Below are positions 16,857-25,771 of a stretch of 64,000 bases of DNA, piece after piece; position 1 is the stretch's first letter, and each line of letters starts with the position of its first letter. Where the stretch lies: NCBI GenBank assembly GCA_021295835.1, contig JAGWBP010000001.1:62001-126000 (forward strand), read 5' to 3'. The notes beneath the pieces are model-generated. The model worked only from the letters and a program-made list of their open reading frames with translations, had not been told where the DNA came from and did no database searches. Both the position numbers and the translations under genes were made by a program. This DNA is from Gemmatimonadota bacterium. Its GTDB lineage: Bacteria > Gemmatimonadota > Gemmatimonadetes > Longimicrobiales > Gaopeijiaceae.

Positions 16857-17944
16857 GGCGTTGCCTCGGCCGACGCTCCGGCGATCGTATCGGAGCCCTC
16901 CCTTCCAAAAAAAACTGCACCGGCGACCCGGCGACCCAGAGTGTGCGCCAGAATGCCCGCCTCCAGAGCCCTCCCAACCGGCAGGCGGTCGTAGCCCCAC
17001 CTGGCCAGCCGCTTCAGCGATCCCTTCGGGTAGGCTCTGCGCAGCGCTTCCCCCGGATGCGGGCCTCCATCGCGAAGGTGCGTCCAGGCGGCGTCGGCAC
17101 CGATCCGGCCGTACCTGTAGGCGTTGTGGATCCCGCCCGCCGTCAGGGGGGACACCATCCCCGCGGCATCGCCGATCAGCAGCACCCGGTCGCTGTAGAA
17201 GTTTGGAAGCAGGCCGCCGATCGGAATGATTCCGCCGCGCTTCGCCACCACCCTGCGGTCCGACAGCCCGAAGCGGCCAGAGATCCTCTCGACGAAGCTG
17301 GCCAGGCGTGCGCGTGCGCGGCTGTGCACTGCAAGCCCCACCTGGGTGATGCCCACCCCCGGCACAACCCACCCTATGTACCCGGGGGCGCACTCGGGAT
17401 CGACGAAGCAATGAAGGCACCTATCCGTCTCGTCCACTCCCTCGAACTCCCACTCCACGCCCTTGAGCACCCGCGTGTTGCGGTCCAGCCCCACGCTCTC
17501 GGCAACAACGGAGCTAGCACCGTCCGCACCCACGAGCAGCCGGCATCGCAGGTCGGTCCCCTTGGCGCGCACATGACCATCTTCGACCGTCGCCCCCCGG
17601 AACCTCTCCCCAAAGCGGATCTCGGCGCCCGCACCGACCGTCTCGCGAGCAAGATGGCGCATGAGGCGCGGAGTGTCGGTGGCGGCGAAGAAGTAGTCCC
17701 GGCGCTCGAGCTCGATGGATCGGTGCGTGGGCGTGTATACCTTGACGCGCCGTATCCTGCGCACCAGCTCGGGAGGCACCGTCCACTCGCCGCACGCCTC
17801 CCGCACCAGTATTCCGGTGGTGCGGACCCGATCTCCCGGCTTCTCCTGCCGCTCCAGCACCAGGACCGCCAATCCGAGCTCCGCCGCCCGTCTCGCGAAG
17901 GCGAGTCCGGCGAACCCGGCGCCGACGACGACTACATCGTGCAA
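16853..17944 (-). CDS. FAD-dependent geranylgeranyl-reductase-family oxidoreductase
   Basis: The protein starts at its dinucleotide fold (VVVVGAGFAGLAFARRAAELG) and carries RTTGILV, the GD motif VLLIGDAAGMVSPLTAGGI near residue 270 and GYIGWVVPG. This matches the geranylgeranyl reductase family, which saturates isoprenoid chains of lipids, chlorophyll or menaquinone. It sits 31 bases downstream of the menF-D-B-A-E-tyrS run, so reduction of the menaquinone side chain (MenJ-like) is a reasonable inference. I chose the TTG directly before the fold; no ATG or GTG is available there and no clear ribosome binding site is seen. An upstream start would overlap tyrS. Confidence 0.8.
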   Translation of the reverse strand: MHDVVVVGAGFAGLAFARRAAELGLAVLVLERQEKPGDRVRTTGILVREACGEWTVPPELVRRIRRVKVYTPTHRSIELERRDYFFAATDTPRLMRHLARETVGAGAEIRFGERFRGATVEDGHVRAKGTDLRCRLLVGADGASSVVAESVGLDRNTRVLKGVEWEFEGVDETDRCLHCFVDPECAPGYIGWVVPGVGITQVGLAVHSRARARLASFVERISGRFGLSDRRVVAKRGGIIPIGGLLPNFYSDRVLLIGDAAGMVSPLTAGGIHNAYRYGRIGADAAWTHLRDGGPHPGEALRRAYPKGSLKRLARWGYDRLPVGRALEAGILAHTLGRRVAGAVFFGREGSDTIAGASAEATP

Positions 17945-17975
17945 ATTATGGCCGCGACGAACTGTCCACCGACTG

Positions 17976-19247
17976 CTACCCCCCCGCCACTTCGACGAGG
18001 TGGTGTCGTCTGCGCCCCATGCGGAGCACCACGAAGCGTCCCCCGATTGCATCGCCTACCCGGACCACGAGGCTCTCGTCGCCGACCCGCTCACCATTCA
18101 GGTAGACGCCGCCCCCCCGGATCAGCCGCCTTGCCTCGCCTCGCGACTTCGTCGCTCCCACCTCCGCCATCAGCGCGACCAGCTCGCCCCCCGCCTCGAG
18201 CGAGGAGCGCGACACCGCCGACGATGGCACATCGGCGAACACCTCGGCGATCTCGGCCTCCCCGAGCCCCTCGATCGAGCCTCCGAAGAGCACCCTCGAA
18301 GCGCGCTCCGCCCCCTGCAGGCCGTCGGCACCGTGCACCGCGCACGTCACCTCGGTCGCCAAGCGCCGCTGTGCCTCCCGCTGGTGGGGTCGCTCGGCAG
18401 CCGCCTGCGCCAGCTCCGCAATCGCGTCCCGGTTCAGGAGCGTGAACATCTTCAGGTAGCGCACAACCCGGTCGTCGGGGGTGTTCAGCCAGAACTGGTA
18501 GAAGCGGTACGGCGAAGTGCGCTCCGGGTCCAGCCAGACGGTTCCCTCCTCGGTCTTGCCGAACTTCACCCCGTCGGCCGAATCGACCAGAGGCAGCACG
18601 ACGCCGTGGGCGCGCACCGAACCCAGACGGCGCACGAGGTCGATCCCGGTCGTGATGTTGCCCCACTGGTCGGAGCCCCCCAGTTGGAGGGTGCATCCGA
18701 AGCGCTGGTTCAGCTCCCAGAAGTCGTACGCCTGCAGTAGCTGGTAGCTGAACTCGGTGAAGGAGATCCCCGCCTCCTCGTCGGAGATCCGACGCCGCAC
18801 GGACTCCTTGGCGAGCATCGCCTTCACGGAAAAGTGCTTGCCGATATCGCGAAGGAAGCCAACGAGATCCAGCTTGTCCAGCCAGTCGAGGTTGTTCGCC
18901 ATGCGGGCCGGGGCAGTGCGCGAATCGAAGTCCAGAAACGCCTGCAGCTGGGTGTGGATCCGAGCTGCGTTCTCCTCGACCTGCGCCCGGTCCAGGAGCG
19001 CCCGTTCGCCGAGCTTCCCCGAGGGGTCGCCGATCAGGCCGGTGCCACCCCCGACGAGCGCGATCGGGCAGTGGCCAGCTCGCTGCAGGTGCACAAGCCC
19101 CATGATCGGCACCAGCGAACCCACGTGCAGCGAAGACGCCGTAGGATCGAAGCCGATGTACCCGGTAACCTGACCGGCGGCGAGCGCATCCGCAGCGTGC
19201 TCGGTGGCATCGGCGAGTAGGTCGCGCCAACGCAGCTTCTCGATCAC
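17976..19247 (-). CDS. tyrS: tyrosyl-tRNA synthetase
   Basis: The 423-residue class I synthetase charges tRNA-Tyr. The HIGH motif appears as HVGS in GFDPTASSLHVGSLVPIM, the tyrosine pocket as QLLQAYDFWELNQRFGC and GGSDQWGNITTG, and the KMSKS motif as KFGKT. An S4-like RNA-binding domain closes the protein (KSRGEARRLIRGGGVYLNG). Its ATG overlaps the TGA of menE, so it is translated as part of the menaquinone operon, an unusual place for a tRNA synthetase. Confidence 0.96.
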   Translation of the reverse strand: MIEKLRWRDLLADATEHAADALAAGQVTGYIGFDPTASSLHVGSLVPIMGLVHLQRAGHCPIALVGGGTGLIGDPSGKLGERALLDRAQVEENAARIHTQLQAFLDFDSRTAPARMANNLDWLDKLDLVGFLRDIGKHFSVKAMLAKESVRRRISDEEAGISFTEFSYQLLQAYDFWELNQRFGCTLQLGGSDQWGNITTGIDLVRRLGSVRAHGVVLPLVDSADGVKFGKTEEGTVWLDPERTSPYRFYQFWLNTPDDRVVRYLKMFTLLNRDAIAELAQAAAERPHQREAQRRLATEVTCAVHGADGLQGAERASRVLFGGSIEGLGEAEIAEVFADVPSSAVSRSSLEAGGELVALMAEVGATKSRGEARRLIRGGGVYLNGERVGDESLVVRVGDAIGGRFVVLRMGRRRHHLVEVAGG

Positions 19248-20692
19248 CTTCCGCCTCCGGCTGCGACCGCCAAACGCTCCTCGATCCCCGCACGCACTAC
19301 CTTGCCCGCCTGGGTGCGCTTCAGCTCGTCGACTACCACGATGCGGGTCGGACAGCGTCCCCGTGCCATGCGACGGCGGCAGTGACGGTCCACCCCGTCC
19401 GGGTCAACGACATGCGAGTCCGCCTCGACGACTGCGGCCACCAACTCGCCCCACTCTTCGTCCGGCACCCCGAAGACCACGGCATCGCTCACTCCGTCGA
19501 GCTCCTGGATCACGCCCTCCACCTGAGACGGGCTGACATTCAGGCCACCGCTCAAGATCATGTCGTCGGCCCGCCCCTCCACCCACACCAGTCCTTCGTC
19601 GTCCACGCGGCCCGAGTCGCCGGTCGCGAACCATCCCTCCCGATCGAGGGGTATCGGATCGGCGGCCACGCCCGGCCTTCGCACCAGCGCGGCAGCCAAC
19701 GTTGGACCCCTCACCAGGAGCCGACCGGCCGAGTCGCATCGCACCTCGGTCCCTGCGAGCGACGGCCCGGCCGTCCCGGGACGACTGCGGGCGAGCGCGG
19801 GGGGTGCGCTTGCCACCTGCGAAGCAGTCTCCGTCATTCCCCACGTCGTCGCTACGGGTATCCCCATCTCCCATGCCTCCTCCAGGAGGGAGGTCGGCGC
19901 CCCGGCTCCTCCCACCAGCACGCAGCGCAGTGTCGTCGGTGGCCTCCTGGCGCCGAGGCGTTCCATGATCCTACGCAGCATGACCGGCACCACCGATAGG
20001 TGGGTAACCTCGCCTTGCATCAAGGCTCGCGTCACCAGACCCGCATCGAAGGACGGCCAGAGCCACACGGATGCGCCGGTCGCGATCGCACGCTCCAGCA
20101 ACGAGAAGCCGCCGATGTGGCCCAGCGAAAGGCAGAGTCCCCACCGGTCGCCCGAGGAGAGTCCCAGGCGGCTCGCCACCGCATTGGCCGAGGCGGCGAG
20201 ACTCCGACCGGTGAGACCTACCGCCTTGGGGGCCGCGGAAGAACCGGAGGTGAGGATCGCGACGGCAACGTCAGGAAAGGACGCGAAGCGCTTGGAGCCG
20301 TCGCGAGCTAGGCCATCGAGCGAAACACTGTGTAATCCATAGTTGTCATAATGTAAACTAGGATTTACAAGTCTGCGGGCGTATTCGAGCTCATCGGGCG
20401 CGAGTCCATCGTGCAGCGGCACGGCCACGCAACCCGCCCGTCGCGCACCGAAGAGCGCCGCAACCGTCCGCGGACTCGACGGAGCCGCAATGGCGACCGC
20501 GGCACCACCCGCGATCCCCATGGTGCGCACATGCGACGCGAACTCCTCGACTCGACGGTTCAGCTCTCCGTAGCTCATGCGACCGCGATCCCACGAGAGC
20601 GCAATCGACCCAGGATCGCGGCTCGCCCGACTTGCCAAGGCGCACTCGGCTCCGTCCGGGGGGCTCGGGGCCAGCAAGGCTTCGGCGCTCAA
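19244..20692 (-). CDS. menE: o-succinylbenzoate-CoA ligase (MenE)
   Basis: MenE activates o-succinylbenzoate to its CoA ester with ATP. The protein of about 480 residues is an ANL adenylating enzyme: AILTSGSSAAPKAVGLT (P-loop), TTWGMTETASQV (A5), GWFATGDSGRVDDEG (A7), GRADDMILSGGLNVSP (A8) and a C-terminal KRTQAGKVVR lysine (A10). Assignment to MenE rather than another ligase rests on the men cluster. The start is uncertain: I use the TTG after the menA stop; another TTG lies five codons on. An AT-rich operator-like insert falls at about residue 110. Confidence 0.88.
   Translation of the reverse strand: MSAEALLAPSPPDGAECALASRASRDPGSIALSWDRGRMSYGELNRRVEEFASHVRTMGIAGGAAVAIAAPSSPRTVAALFGARRAGCVAVPLHDGLAPDELEYARRLVNPSLHYDNYGLHSVSLDGLARDGSKRFASFPDVAVAILTSGSSAAPKAVGLTGRSLAASANAVASRLGLSSGDRWGLCLSLGHIGGFSLLERAIATGASVWLWPSFDAGLVTRALMQGEVTHLSVVPVMLRRIMERLGARRPPTTLRCVLVGGAGAPTSLLEEAWEMGIPVATTWGMTETASQVASAPPALARSRPGTAGPSLAGTEVRCDSAGRLLVRGPTLAAALVRRPGVAADPIPLDREGWFATGDSGRVDDEGLVWVEGRADDMILSGGLNVSPSQVEGVIQELDGVSDAVVFGVPDEEWGELVAAVVEADSHVVDPDGVDRHCRRRMARGRCPTRIVVVDELKRTQAGKVVRAGIEERLAVAAGGGR
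20329..20369 (-). promoter_or_regulatory. tandem inverted repeats with promoter-like boxes inside menE
   Basis: Read on the minus strand there is TGTAA-ATCCTAGT-TTACA, three bases, then TGACA-ACTATGGA-TTACA. TTTACA and TACACA lie 17 bases apart like -35 and -10 boxes. The same arrangement and spacing occurs at 31520-31560. The patch is AT-rich against a GC-rich gene. Whether it acts inside menE is unknown. Confidence 0.4.
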
Positions 20693-20706
20693 TCCCAGGG
20701 TCCTAG

Positions 20707-21657
20707 CTACCCAACGAGCCCCGAGATCGTCGCCCCGACTCCCAAGCCCAGGCCGTACAGCGCGACCCCGCGCGCAGTTGTTCCCAGCGCAGGGTTCAGG
20801 GTGCGCCTGTCCACTCTCGCGGGTGCGCGGAGCACCGCCAGTACGCGCACTTCCGCGGGCAGGCAGGCCGCCAGGCCAGCCAGCGACAGGAGCGTCCACG
20901 GCGACCAGCCCATCGCGACGAGTCCGATGACCGGCACGATGCCCGCGGCCGTGAGCGCCGCGAAGTATTGGACAACCGAGAAGACGTCCCCGAACCGAAC
21001 CGCCAGCGTTCGCTTGCCCGCAGCCTCGTCGGTCTCGCGGTCGCGCAGGTTGTTCACCACCAGCATTGCCGTGCTGAAGGCACCCAGCCCCACGCCGACC
21101 AGGAGCGCGTCGACCGACCACTGCCGGGCCTGCACGTAGTAGGTCCCCAGCGTCGCGACCGGTCCAAAGAAGACGAAGACGAAGGCGTCGCCCAGCCCGT
21201 GGTACGAGAGTGGGTACGGCCCCCCCGTGTAGCAGACGCCCATCAGCATCGAGGCGAGGCCAATCGCCAGAATCGGCCACCCCGCGACGGCCACCAAGTA
21301 CGCGCCCGTCAGGGTCGCGAGTGCCAGCGCCACGTACATGCCGCGCTGGACCGCACGAGGTGGAAGAATCCCCGCCGAGGTCACGCGCACCGGGCCGAGC
21401 CGCTCGCCCGTATCGCCGCCCTTCAGGTAGTCGTAGTAGTCGTTCGCCAGGTTGGTGGCTATCTGGATCAGGAGTGCACCGAGGAGGGCGGCCAGGGCCG
21501 GGAGCGCCGCAAGGGCCCGGTCTGCGAAGGCAAAGCCGGTGGCAGCCACAACCGGGGCGGCGGCGGCCGAGAGTGTGCGCGGACGCGTCGCCATGAGCCA
21601 GGCCCCCGCTCCGGTCGCCCGCAGTGGAGATGCCGCGCTGCCCGCCAGCGCTACCAC
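20707..21657 (-). CDS. menA: 1,4-dihydroxy-2-naphthoate polyprenyltransferase (MenA)
   Basis: MenA attaches the polyprenyl chain to DHNA to give demethylmenaquinone at the membrane. The 316-residue UbiA-family protein has the Asp-rich motif NLANDYYDYLKGGDTGER near residue 65, the second motif NNLRDRETDEAAGKRTLAVRFG near residue 185, and eight or nine hydrophobic helices. The GTG start overlaps the menB stop (GTGGTAG), so the two are translationally coupled. Confidence 0.94.
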   Translation of the reverse strand: MVALAGSAASPLRATGAGAWLMATRPRTLSAAAAPVVAATGFAFADRALAALPALAALLGALLIQIATNLANDYYDYLKGGDTGERLGPVRVTSAGILPPRAVQRGMYVALALATLTGAYLVAVAGWPILAIGLASMLMGVCYTGGPYPLSYHGLGDAFVFVFFGPVATLGTYYVQARQWSVDALLVGVGLGAFSTAMLVVNNLRDRETDEAAGKRTLAVRFGDVFSVVQYFAALTAAGIVPVIGLVAMGWSPWTLLSLAGLAACLPAEVRVLAVLRAPARVDRRTLNPALGTTARGVALYGLGLGVGATISGLVG

Positions 21658-22490
21658 GGCAGCCACGGGTACTTGCGGAAGTCCGGCCTGCGCTTCTGCA
21701 GGTAGGCGTCGCGCCCCTCCCTTCCCTCCTCCGTCTGGTAGAAGAGAAGCGTCGCGTTGCCAGCGAGCTCCTGGAGTCCTGCCTGCCCGTCCACGTCGGC
21801 GTTGAAGGCAGACTTCAGGAGACGAATCGCCAGCGGGCTGTGCCCGAGGATGCGCTCGGCCCACCTGTACCCCTCCTCCTCCAGTTCCCCGACCGGCACG
21901 ACCTTGTTGACGAGCCCCATCGCGTGCGCCTCGGCGGCATCGTACTGGCGACACAGAAACCAGATCTCGCGCGCCTTCTTCTGCCCGACGATCCGCGCCA
22001 GGTACGACGACCCGAATCCGCCGTCGAAGCTCCCAACCCTTGGGCCGGTCTGGCCGAAGATCGCGTTCTCGGCAGCGATCGTCAGATCGCAGACGACATG
22101 CAGCACATGTCCCCCGCCGATGGCGTAGCCTGCGACCAGCGCGATCACCGGCTTAGGCATCGACCGGATCAGCCGTTGGAGGACCAGGACATTGAGGCGC
22201 GGCACTCCGTCCCCCCCGACGTACCCGGCATCTCCCCTCACACGCTGGTCGCCACCCGAGCAAAAGGCGTACTTGCCGTCCTTGGCCGGGCCCTCGCCCG
22301 TCAGGAGCACGACCCCGATCGAGGTGTCTTCGCCAGCGTCGCCAAAGGCATCGAGGAGCTCGGAGAGAGTCTCGGGGCGGAAGGCGTTCCTTACCTCGGG
22401 ACGGTTGATCGCAATCCGGGCAACCCCGTCTCGCTTTCTGTACGTGATGTCGCCGTAGCTCTTGGCGGGCTGCCAGACGGAAGCGCTCAT
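21651..22490 (-). CDS. menB: 1,4-dihydroxy-2-naphthoyl-CoA synthase (MenB)
   Basis: MenB closes the second ring of o-succinylbenzoyl-CoA. This 279-residue crotonase has INRPEVRNAFRPET at the N-terminus, the oxyanion-hole segments FCSGGDQRVRG and AGYAIGGGHVLHVVCDLTIA, and the MenB-specific QTGPRVGSFDGGFGS with the active-site Asp. The C-terminal RRPDFRKYPWLPW tail is also typical. ATG overlaps the menD stop as ATGA. Complete. Confidence 0.97.
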   Translation of the reverse strand: MSASVWQPAKSYGDITYRKRDGVARIAINRPEVRNAFRPETLSELLDAFGDAGEDTSIGVVLLTGEGPAKDGKYAFCSGGDQRVRGDAGYVGGDGVPRLNVLVLQRLIRSMPKPVIALVAGYAIGGGHVLHVVCDLTIAAENAIFGQTGPRVGSFDGGFGSSYLARIVGQKKAREIWFLCRQYDAAEAHAMGLVNKVVPVGELEEEGYRWAERILGHSPLAIRLLKSAFNADVDGQAGLQELAGNATLLFYQTEEGREGRDAYLQKRRPDFRKYPWLPW

Positions 22491-24370
22491 GAACCTCGTT
22501 TGTCCAGGACCTCGAGCACGCGCCGAGCTACGCGCATCCGCGTACGCAGGTGGCTCCTCCGGTTACGCTCGCGGTCGGTCGGGACCCGGACGATCTCGGT
22601 GCCTGCTCGCCGCACCCCCGCCGCCACCGCTTCCTCCAGCCCGGCCGGGCTCGCCACCTCGGTGTAGCGAAGTCCGTAGAGCTCGGCCGAGTGTCGGAAG
22701 TCGAGGCCGTGCGGAGCCGCGAAACAGGGCGTGAAGGCTGGCTCGAAGTCTCGTATTGGGAGAAGGTGAAAGATGCCGCCACCATCGTTGTCCATCAAGA
22801 CGATCACCACGTTGAGGCGCTGGTCGCGGGCCGCCAGCAGTCCGTTCATGTCATGGTAGAGGGCGATATCGCCGATAATTCCGACGACCGGGCCAGCCCC
22901 CCCACCGGCGCACCCCATCACCGAGGAGACGATGCCGTCGATTCCGCTCGCGCCCCGGTTGCCGAGCACCTGAATGTCCCGCGCCGCCGGTTGCGCGTAG
23001 GCGTCGACGTCCCTGACCGGCATCGACGACGAGACGAAGAGGGTCGATCCGGGCACCAGCGCTCGCACGACCGCCGCGGCGAAGGCACCCTCGTGGTCGA
23101 TGCCGTCCAAGTCCTCGGCGATCGCCTCCCACGCTGCAGTCTCGGCGCACCGCCAGCCCTCGCGCCACTGATCGCCAGGGCGGGACCCTGCGCTCGCTCT
23201 CCGCAGGGGGGTGCGCTCGGCCACCCACCCCAGAAGCTCGGCGGCGGGTGCCCGCAGGTAGTGGTCGGCCAGGCGCTGGTGGTCCTTTGGGTGCGATCCG
23301 TCGTCGACGACCACCTGGGTGCAATCGCCCCACACCGCGAGCGCCTCCTCGAGTGCCCCCGAGGTGGGAGTCCGGCCCACCCGCACGATCAGGTCGGGGG
23401 TGAGCAACGCCATCACCGGTGGTGACCTCAGGTAGTGGTCGTATCCGCCGAGAATCGTTGGCGGTCCGCCCTCCCCCCCGGAATCCTCCGCGGAGTCGAG
23501 GCGGCGGTCGAAGCGAGCGCCGGAGAGCGGGTCGGCGAGAGTGGGGATACCGAGGCGCTCCGCAAAGCGAAGCGTCGCCGGGCCCACCAGGCCAGGGTCG
23601 GTGGCAGGTCCCGCAACTAGCAGCGGCCTGCGCGAGCCCTCCAGGAGCTCGGCGACTAAGGCGCCCTGGTCGCCGAGCTCGCGACCTGCACTCCGAACCG
23701 ACTTGCGCCACGTCATCCGCGAGCGCTCGCCCTCCCGGTGCGCGGCGGCCCTCATCTCGAGCGACCCCCGTTGCCTCCGGGGCTCCTCGGGCCCGAGGAG
23801 CCCCAGTCCCACCGGCGATGGCGGCTGAAGCGGCTTCGCGAAGGGCACATTGAGGTGCACCGGACCGCCCGGAGGACCGAATGCCCGCCGCACCACCGCC
23901 TCGACAAGGCCAGCGACCGACCGGCGCCCCGCCTGGCGCAGCCGCTCCGGACTCGGGAGCGGCAGATCCACCTCGCTGCGCACGCTGCCGCCGAAGATGC
24001 CCGCCTGCACTATCGTCTGATTGGCATCCGCGCCCCGCACCTCGGGTGGCCTATCGGCGCTCACGACGATCATCGGCACATCGGAGTGGTCGGCCTCGAC
24101 CACCGCGGGCAACAGGTTGGCGACTGCCGTACCCGAAGTGGTGACGACGACGGCGGGCCCCAGGTGGGCGCGCGCGTACCCGACGGTGAAGAACCCGGCC
24201 GAACGCTCGTCGAGGTGCACCCGCACCCGGAGCCGCGACTCCGCGAGCGCCGCCAGGACGAGGGGTGCCGACCTCGACCCCGGGGCGACCTCGACCTCCT
24301 CGATGCCGTACTCCACGAGCACCTCCACTATCGCTCGCGCCCAGGCGAAGTTGACTTCTCCGCCCGTCAC
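22487..24370 (-). CDS. menD: SEPHCHC synthase (MenD)
   Basis: MenD is a thiamine-diphosphate enzyme that joins 2-oxoglutarate to isochorismate. Over 627 residues it shows the N-terminal GSRSAPLVLAALAES with HLDERSAGFFTVGYA (catalytic Glu region), SADRPPEVRGADANQTIVQ, and the C-terminal ThDP site GNRGASGIDGIVSS and IIGDIALYHDMNGLLAA...NDGGGIFHLLP. The GTG start overlaps the menF stop as GTGA. Family length is about 550-600, so it is slightly long, with an extra charged stretch near residue 200. Confidence 0.96.
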   Translation of the reverse strand: MTGGEVNFAWARAIVEVLVEYGIEEVEVAPGSRSAPLVLAALAESRLRVRVHLDERSAGFFTVGYARAHLGPAVVVTTSGTAVANLLPAVVEADHSDVPMIVVSADRPPEVRGADANQTIVQAGIFGGSVRSEVDLPLPSPERLRQAGRRSVAGLVEAVVRRAFGPPGGPVHLNVPFAKPLQPPSPVGLGLLGPEEPRRQRGSLEMRAAAHREGERSRMTWRKSVRSAGRELGDQGALVAELLEGSRRPLLVAGPATDPGLVGPATLRFAERLGIPTLADPLSGARFDRRLDSAEDSGGEGGPPTILGGYDHYLRSPPVMALLTPDLIVRVGRTPTSGALEEALAVWGDCTQVVVDDGSHPKDHQRLADHYLRAPAAELLGWVAERTPLRRASAGSRPGDQWREGWRCAETAAWEAIAEDLDGIDHEGAFAAAVVRALVPGSTLFVSSSMPVRDVDAYAQPAARDIQVLGNRGASGIDGIVSSVMGCAGGGAGPVVGIIGDIALYHDMNGLLAARDQRLNVVIVLMDNDGGGIFHLLPIRDFEPAFTPCFAAPHGLDFRHSAELYGLRYTEVASPAGLEEAVAAGVRRAGTEIVRVPTDRERNRRSHLRTRMRVARRVLEVLDKRGS

Positions 24371-25692
24371 TTCCCTGCAGCGCCCGAGTGCCCACCCGCG
24401 CACTGCGCCTGCGCCATCGCACGCAGCATCGGGCGGAACTTGAGCTCCGTCTCCTCCCATTCGCGCTCCGGATCGGACCCGGCCACGATCCCGGCCCCGG
24501 CATAGAGTCGCCACGTGTCGCCCTTCCACATGGCAGAGCGGAGCGCAGGCACGAAGAGGGCGTCGCCGTCGGACGCGAGCCATCCAACCGGCCCCGCGTA
24601 CCATTCGCGGTCGAAGGTCTCGGCCTCCTTGAGGATCGCCCGGGCGGCGTCGCGAGGGTATCCGCAGACGGCGGGCGTCGGGTGCAGGACGGCGAGGAGC
24701 TCCAACGCGGTCACACTCGGTGGCACCTCGGCCGTGACTTCGGTCTCCAGGTGCTGAATCGCGCCGAGGTCGAGCACGGCAGGAGTCCCGTCGCGCCGCA
24801 CGCGGCACCCGAGATCCGTCAGGGCGTCCTCGATGTGGCGAGCCACGACGTCGTGCTCGGCCCGATCCTTGGCGCTCCCCAGGAGGCGTGCCGCGAAGCG
24901 TCTCCGCTCGGCCGCGGACATCGGCGACGGGGTGCTCCCGGCCACCGCAGTCACACGGATGGTGCTACCTCGCACCCCCGCGAGGATCTCCGGCGACGCC
25001 CCCACCAGCGCCGCCCCGTTACCAGGCTGGAAGAAAAAGACATGGCCGCGGCTATTCCCGCTCCAGAGCGCAAGCGCGAGCTCGACGGGGTCCATCCGGC
25101 GCCCCGGCCGAAAGTCCAACGCACGGGCGAGCACGACCTTGTCGACCTCGCCCGCGACGATCCGCCCAAGGACGGCCTCCACCTCCCGAGTCCAGGCCCC
25201 GCTTGCTGCCTCCAGAGGGCCACCGTCGGCCTCGGTGAGCGTGCCTACAGGCTGCGACGGCACTAGGCCCATACCCGGCGCATGGCGTCGCTCCACTCGG
25301 TGGACAATGGCATCCGCCCAGCGATCCCACGCCTCGTCCGCCTCCGCACGACTGCGCCCGCGAGCGATGAGCGTCCACACGCCCCTCCGGTGCTTCAGCT
25401 CGACTTCCGGCAGGTGAAGGATCGCAGCCGGAAAGGAGGACACCGTCCGGCCACCCTCCGCCGAGAAGGAGAACCCTCCGTACACCCGGGCGACGCCCTC
25501 TCCGTCGAGGCGTCCGAAGAGCTCCGCCGCCGCGTCTCCAGCAACCGTGAATCGTCGGTCGCCCTCGTCGACCCGGACCTTCGCGCTCGCGACCGGAACC
25601 GCGTGCGCAACCCAGCTCTCTCCATCCGCCCAAAACCCACGGGGCCTATCCCGGGCGGCTTCCAGCAGCGCCTCGGGCCCGGTCGCCGACAC
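24367..25692 (-). CDS. menF: isochorismate synthase (MenF)
   Basis: MenF isomerises chorismate to isochorismate, the first menaquinone step. The chorismate-binding domain shows KVVLARALDF, SPEILAGVRG, VAGSTPSP, HDVVARHIEDAL, IQHLETEVTAE and HPTPAVCGYPRDAA followed by EWYAGPVGW, the isochorismate-synthase version. The start is unsure: I chose a GTG giving MSATGPEALLEAARDRPRGFWADGESW-type sequence (441 residues). The frame is open 48 codons further upstream but would then overlap the next gene. It heads the menF-D-B-A-E run. Confidence 0.9.
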   Translation of the reverse strand: MSATGPEALLEAARDRPRGFWADGESWVAHAVPVASAKVRVDEGDRRFTVAGDAAAELFGRLDGEGVARVYGGFSFSAEGGRTVSSFPAAILHLPEVELKHRRGVWTLIARGRSRAEADEAWDRWADAIVHRVERRHAPGMGLVPSQPVGTLTEADGGPLEAASGAWTREVEAVLGRIVAGEVDKVVLARALDFRPGRRMDPVELALALWSGNSRGHVFFFQPGNGAALVGASPEILAGVRGSTIRVTAVAGSTPSPMSAAERRRFAARLLGSAKDRAEHDVVARHIEDALTDLGCRVRRDGTPAVLDLGAIQHLETEVTAEVPPSVTALELLAVLHPTPAVCGYPRDAARAILKEAETFDREWYAGPVGWLASDGDALFVPALRSAMWKGDTWRLYAGAGIVAGSDPEREWEETELKFRPMLRAMAQAQCAGGHSGAAGK

Positions 25693-25771
25693 CGCCCGGC
25701 CTGTCTGGAAAATGCCCCCTTCTGCCCCGCGCGAACCGCGACGTCGAGCGAGCCGATCCAGCGGCGTCGAA

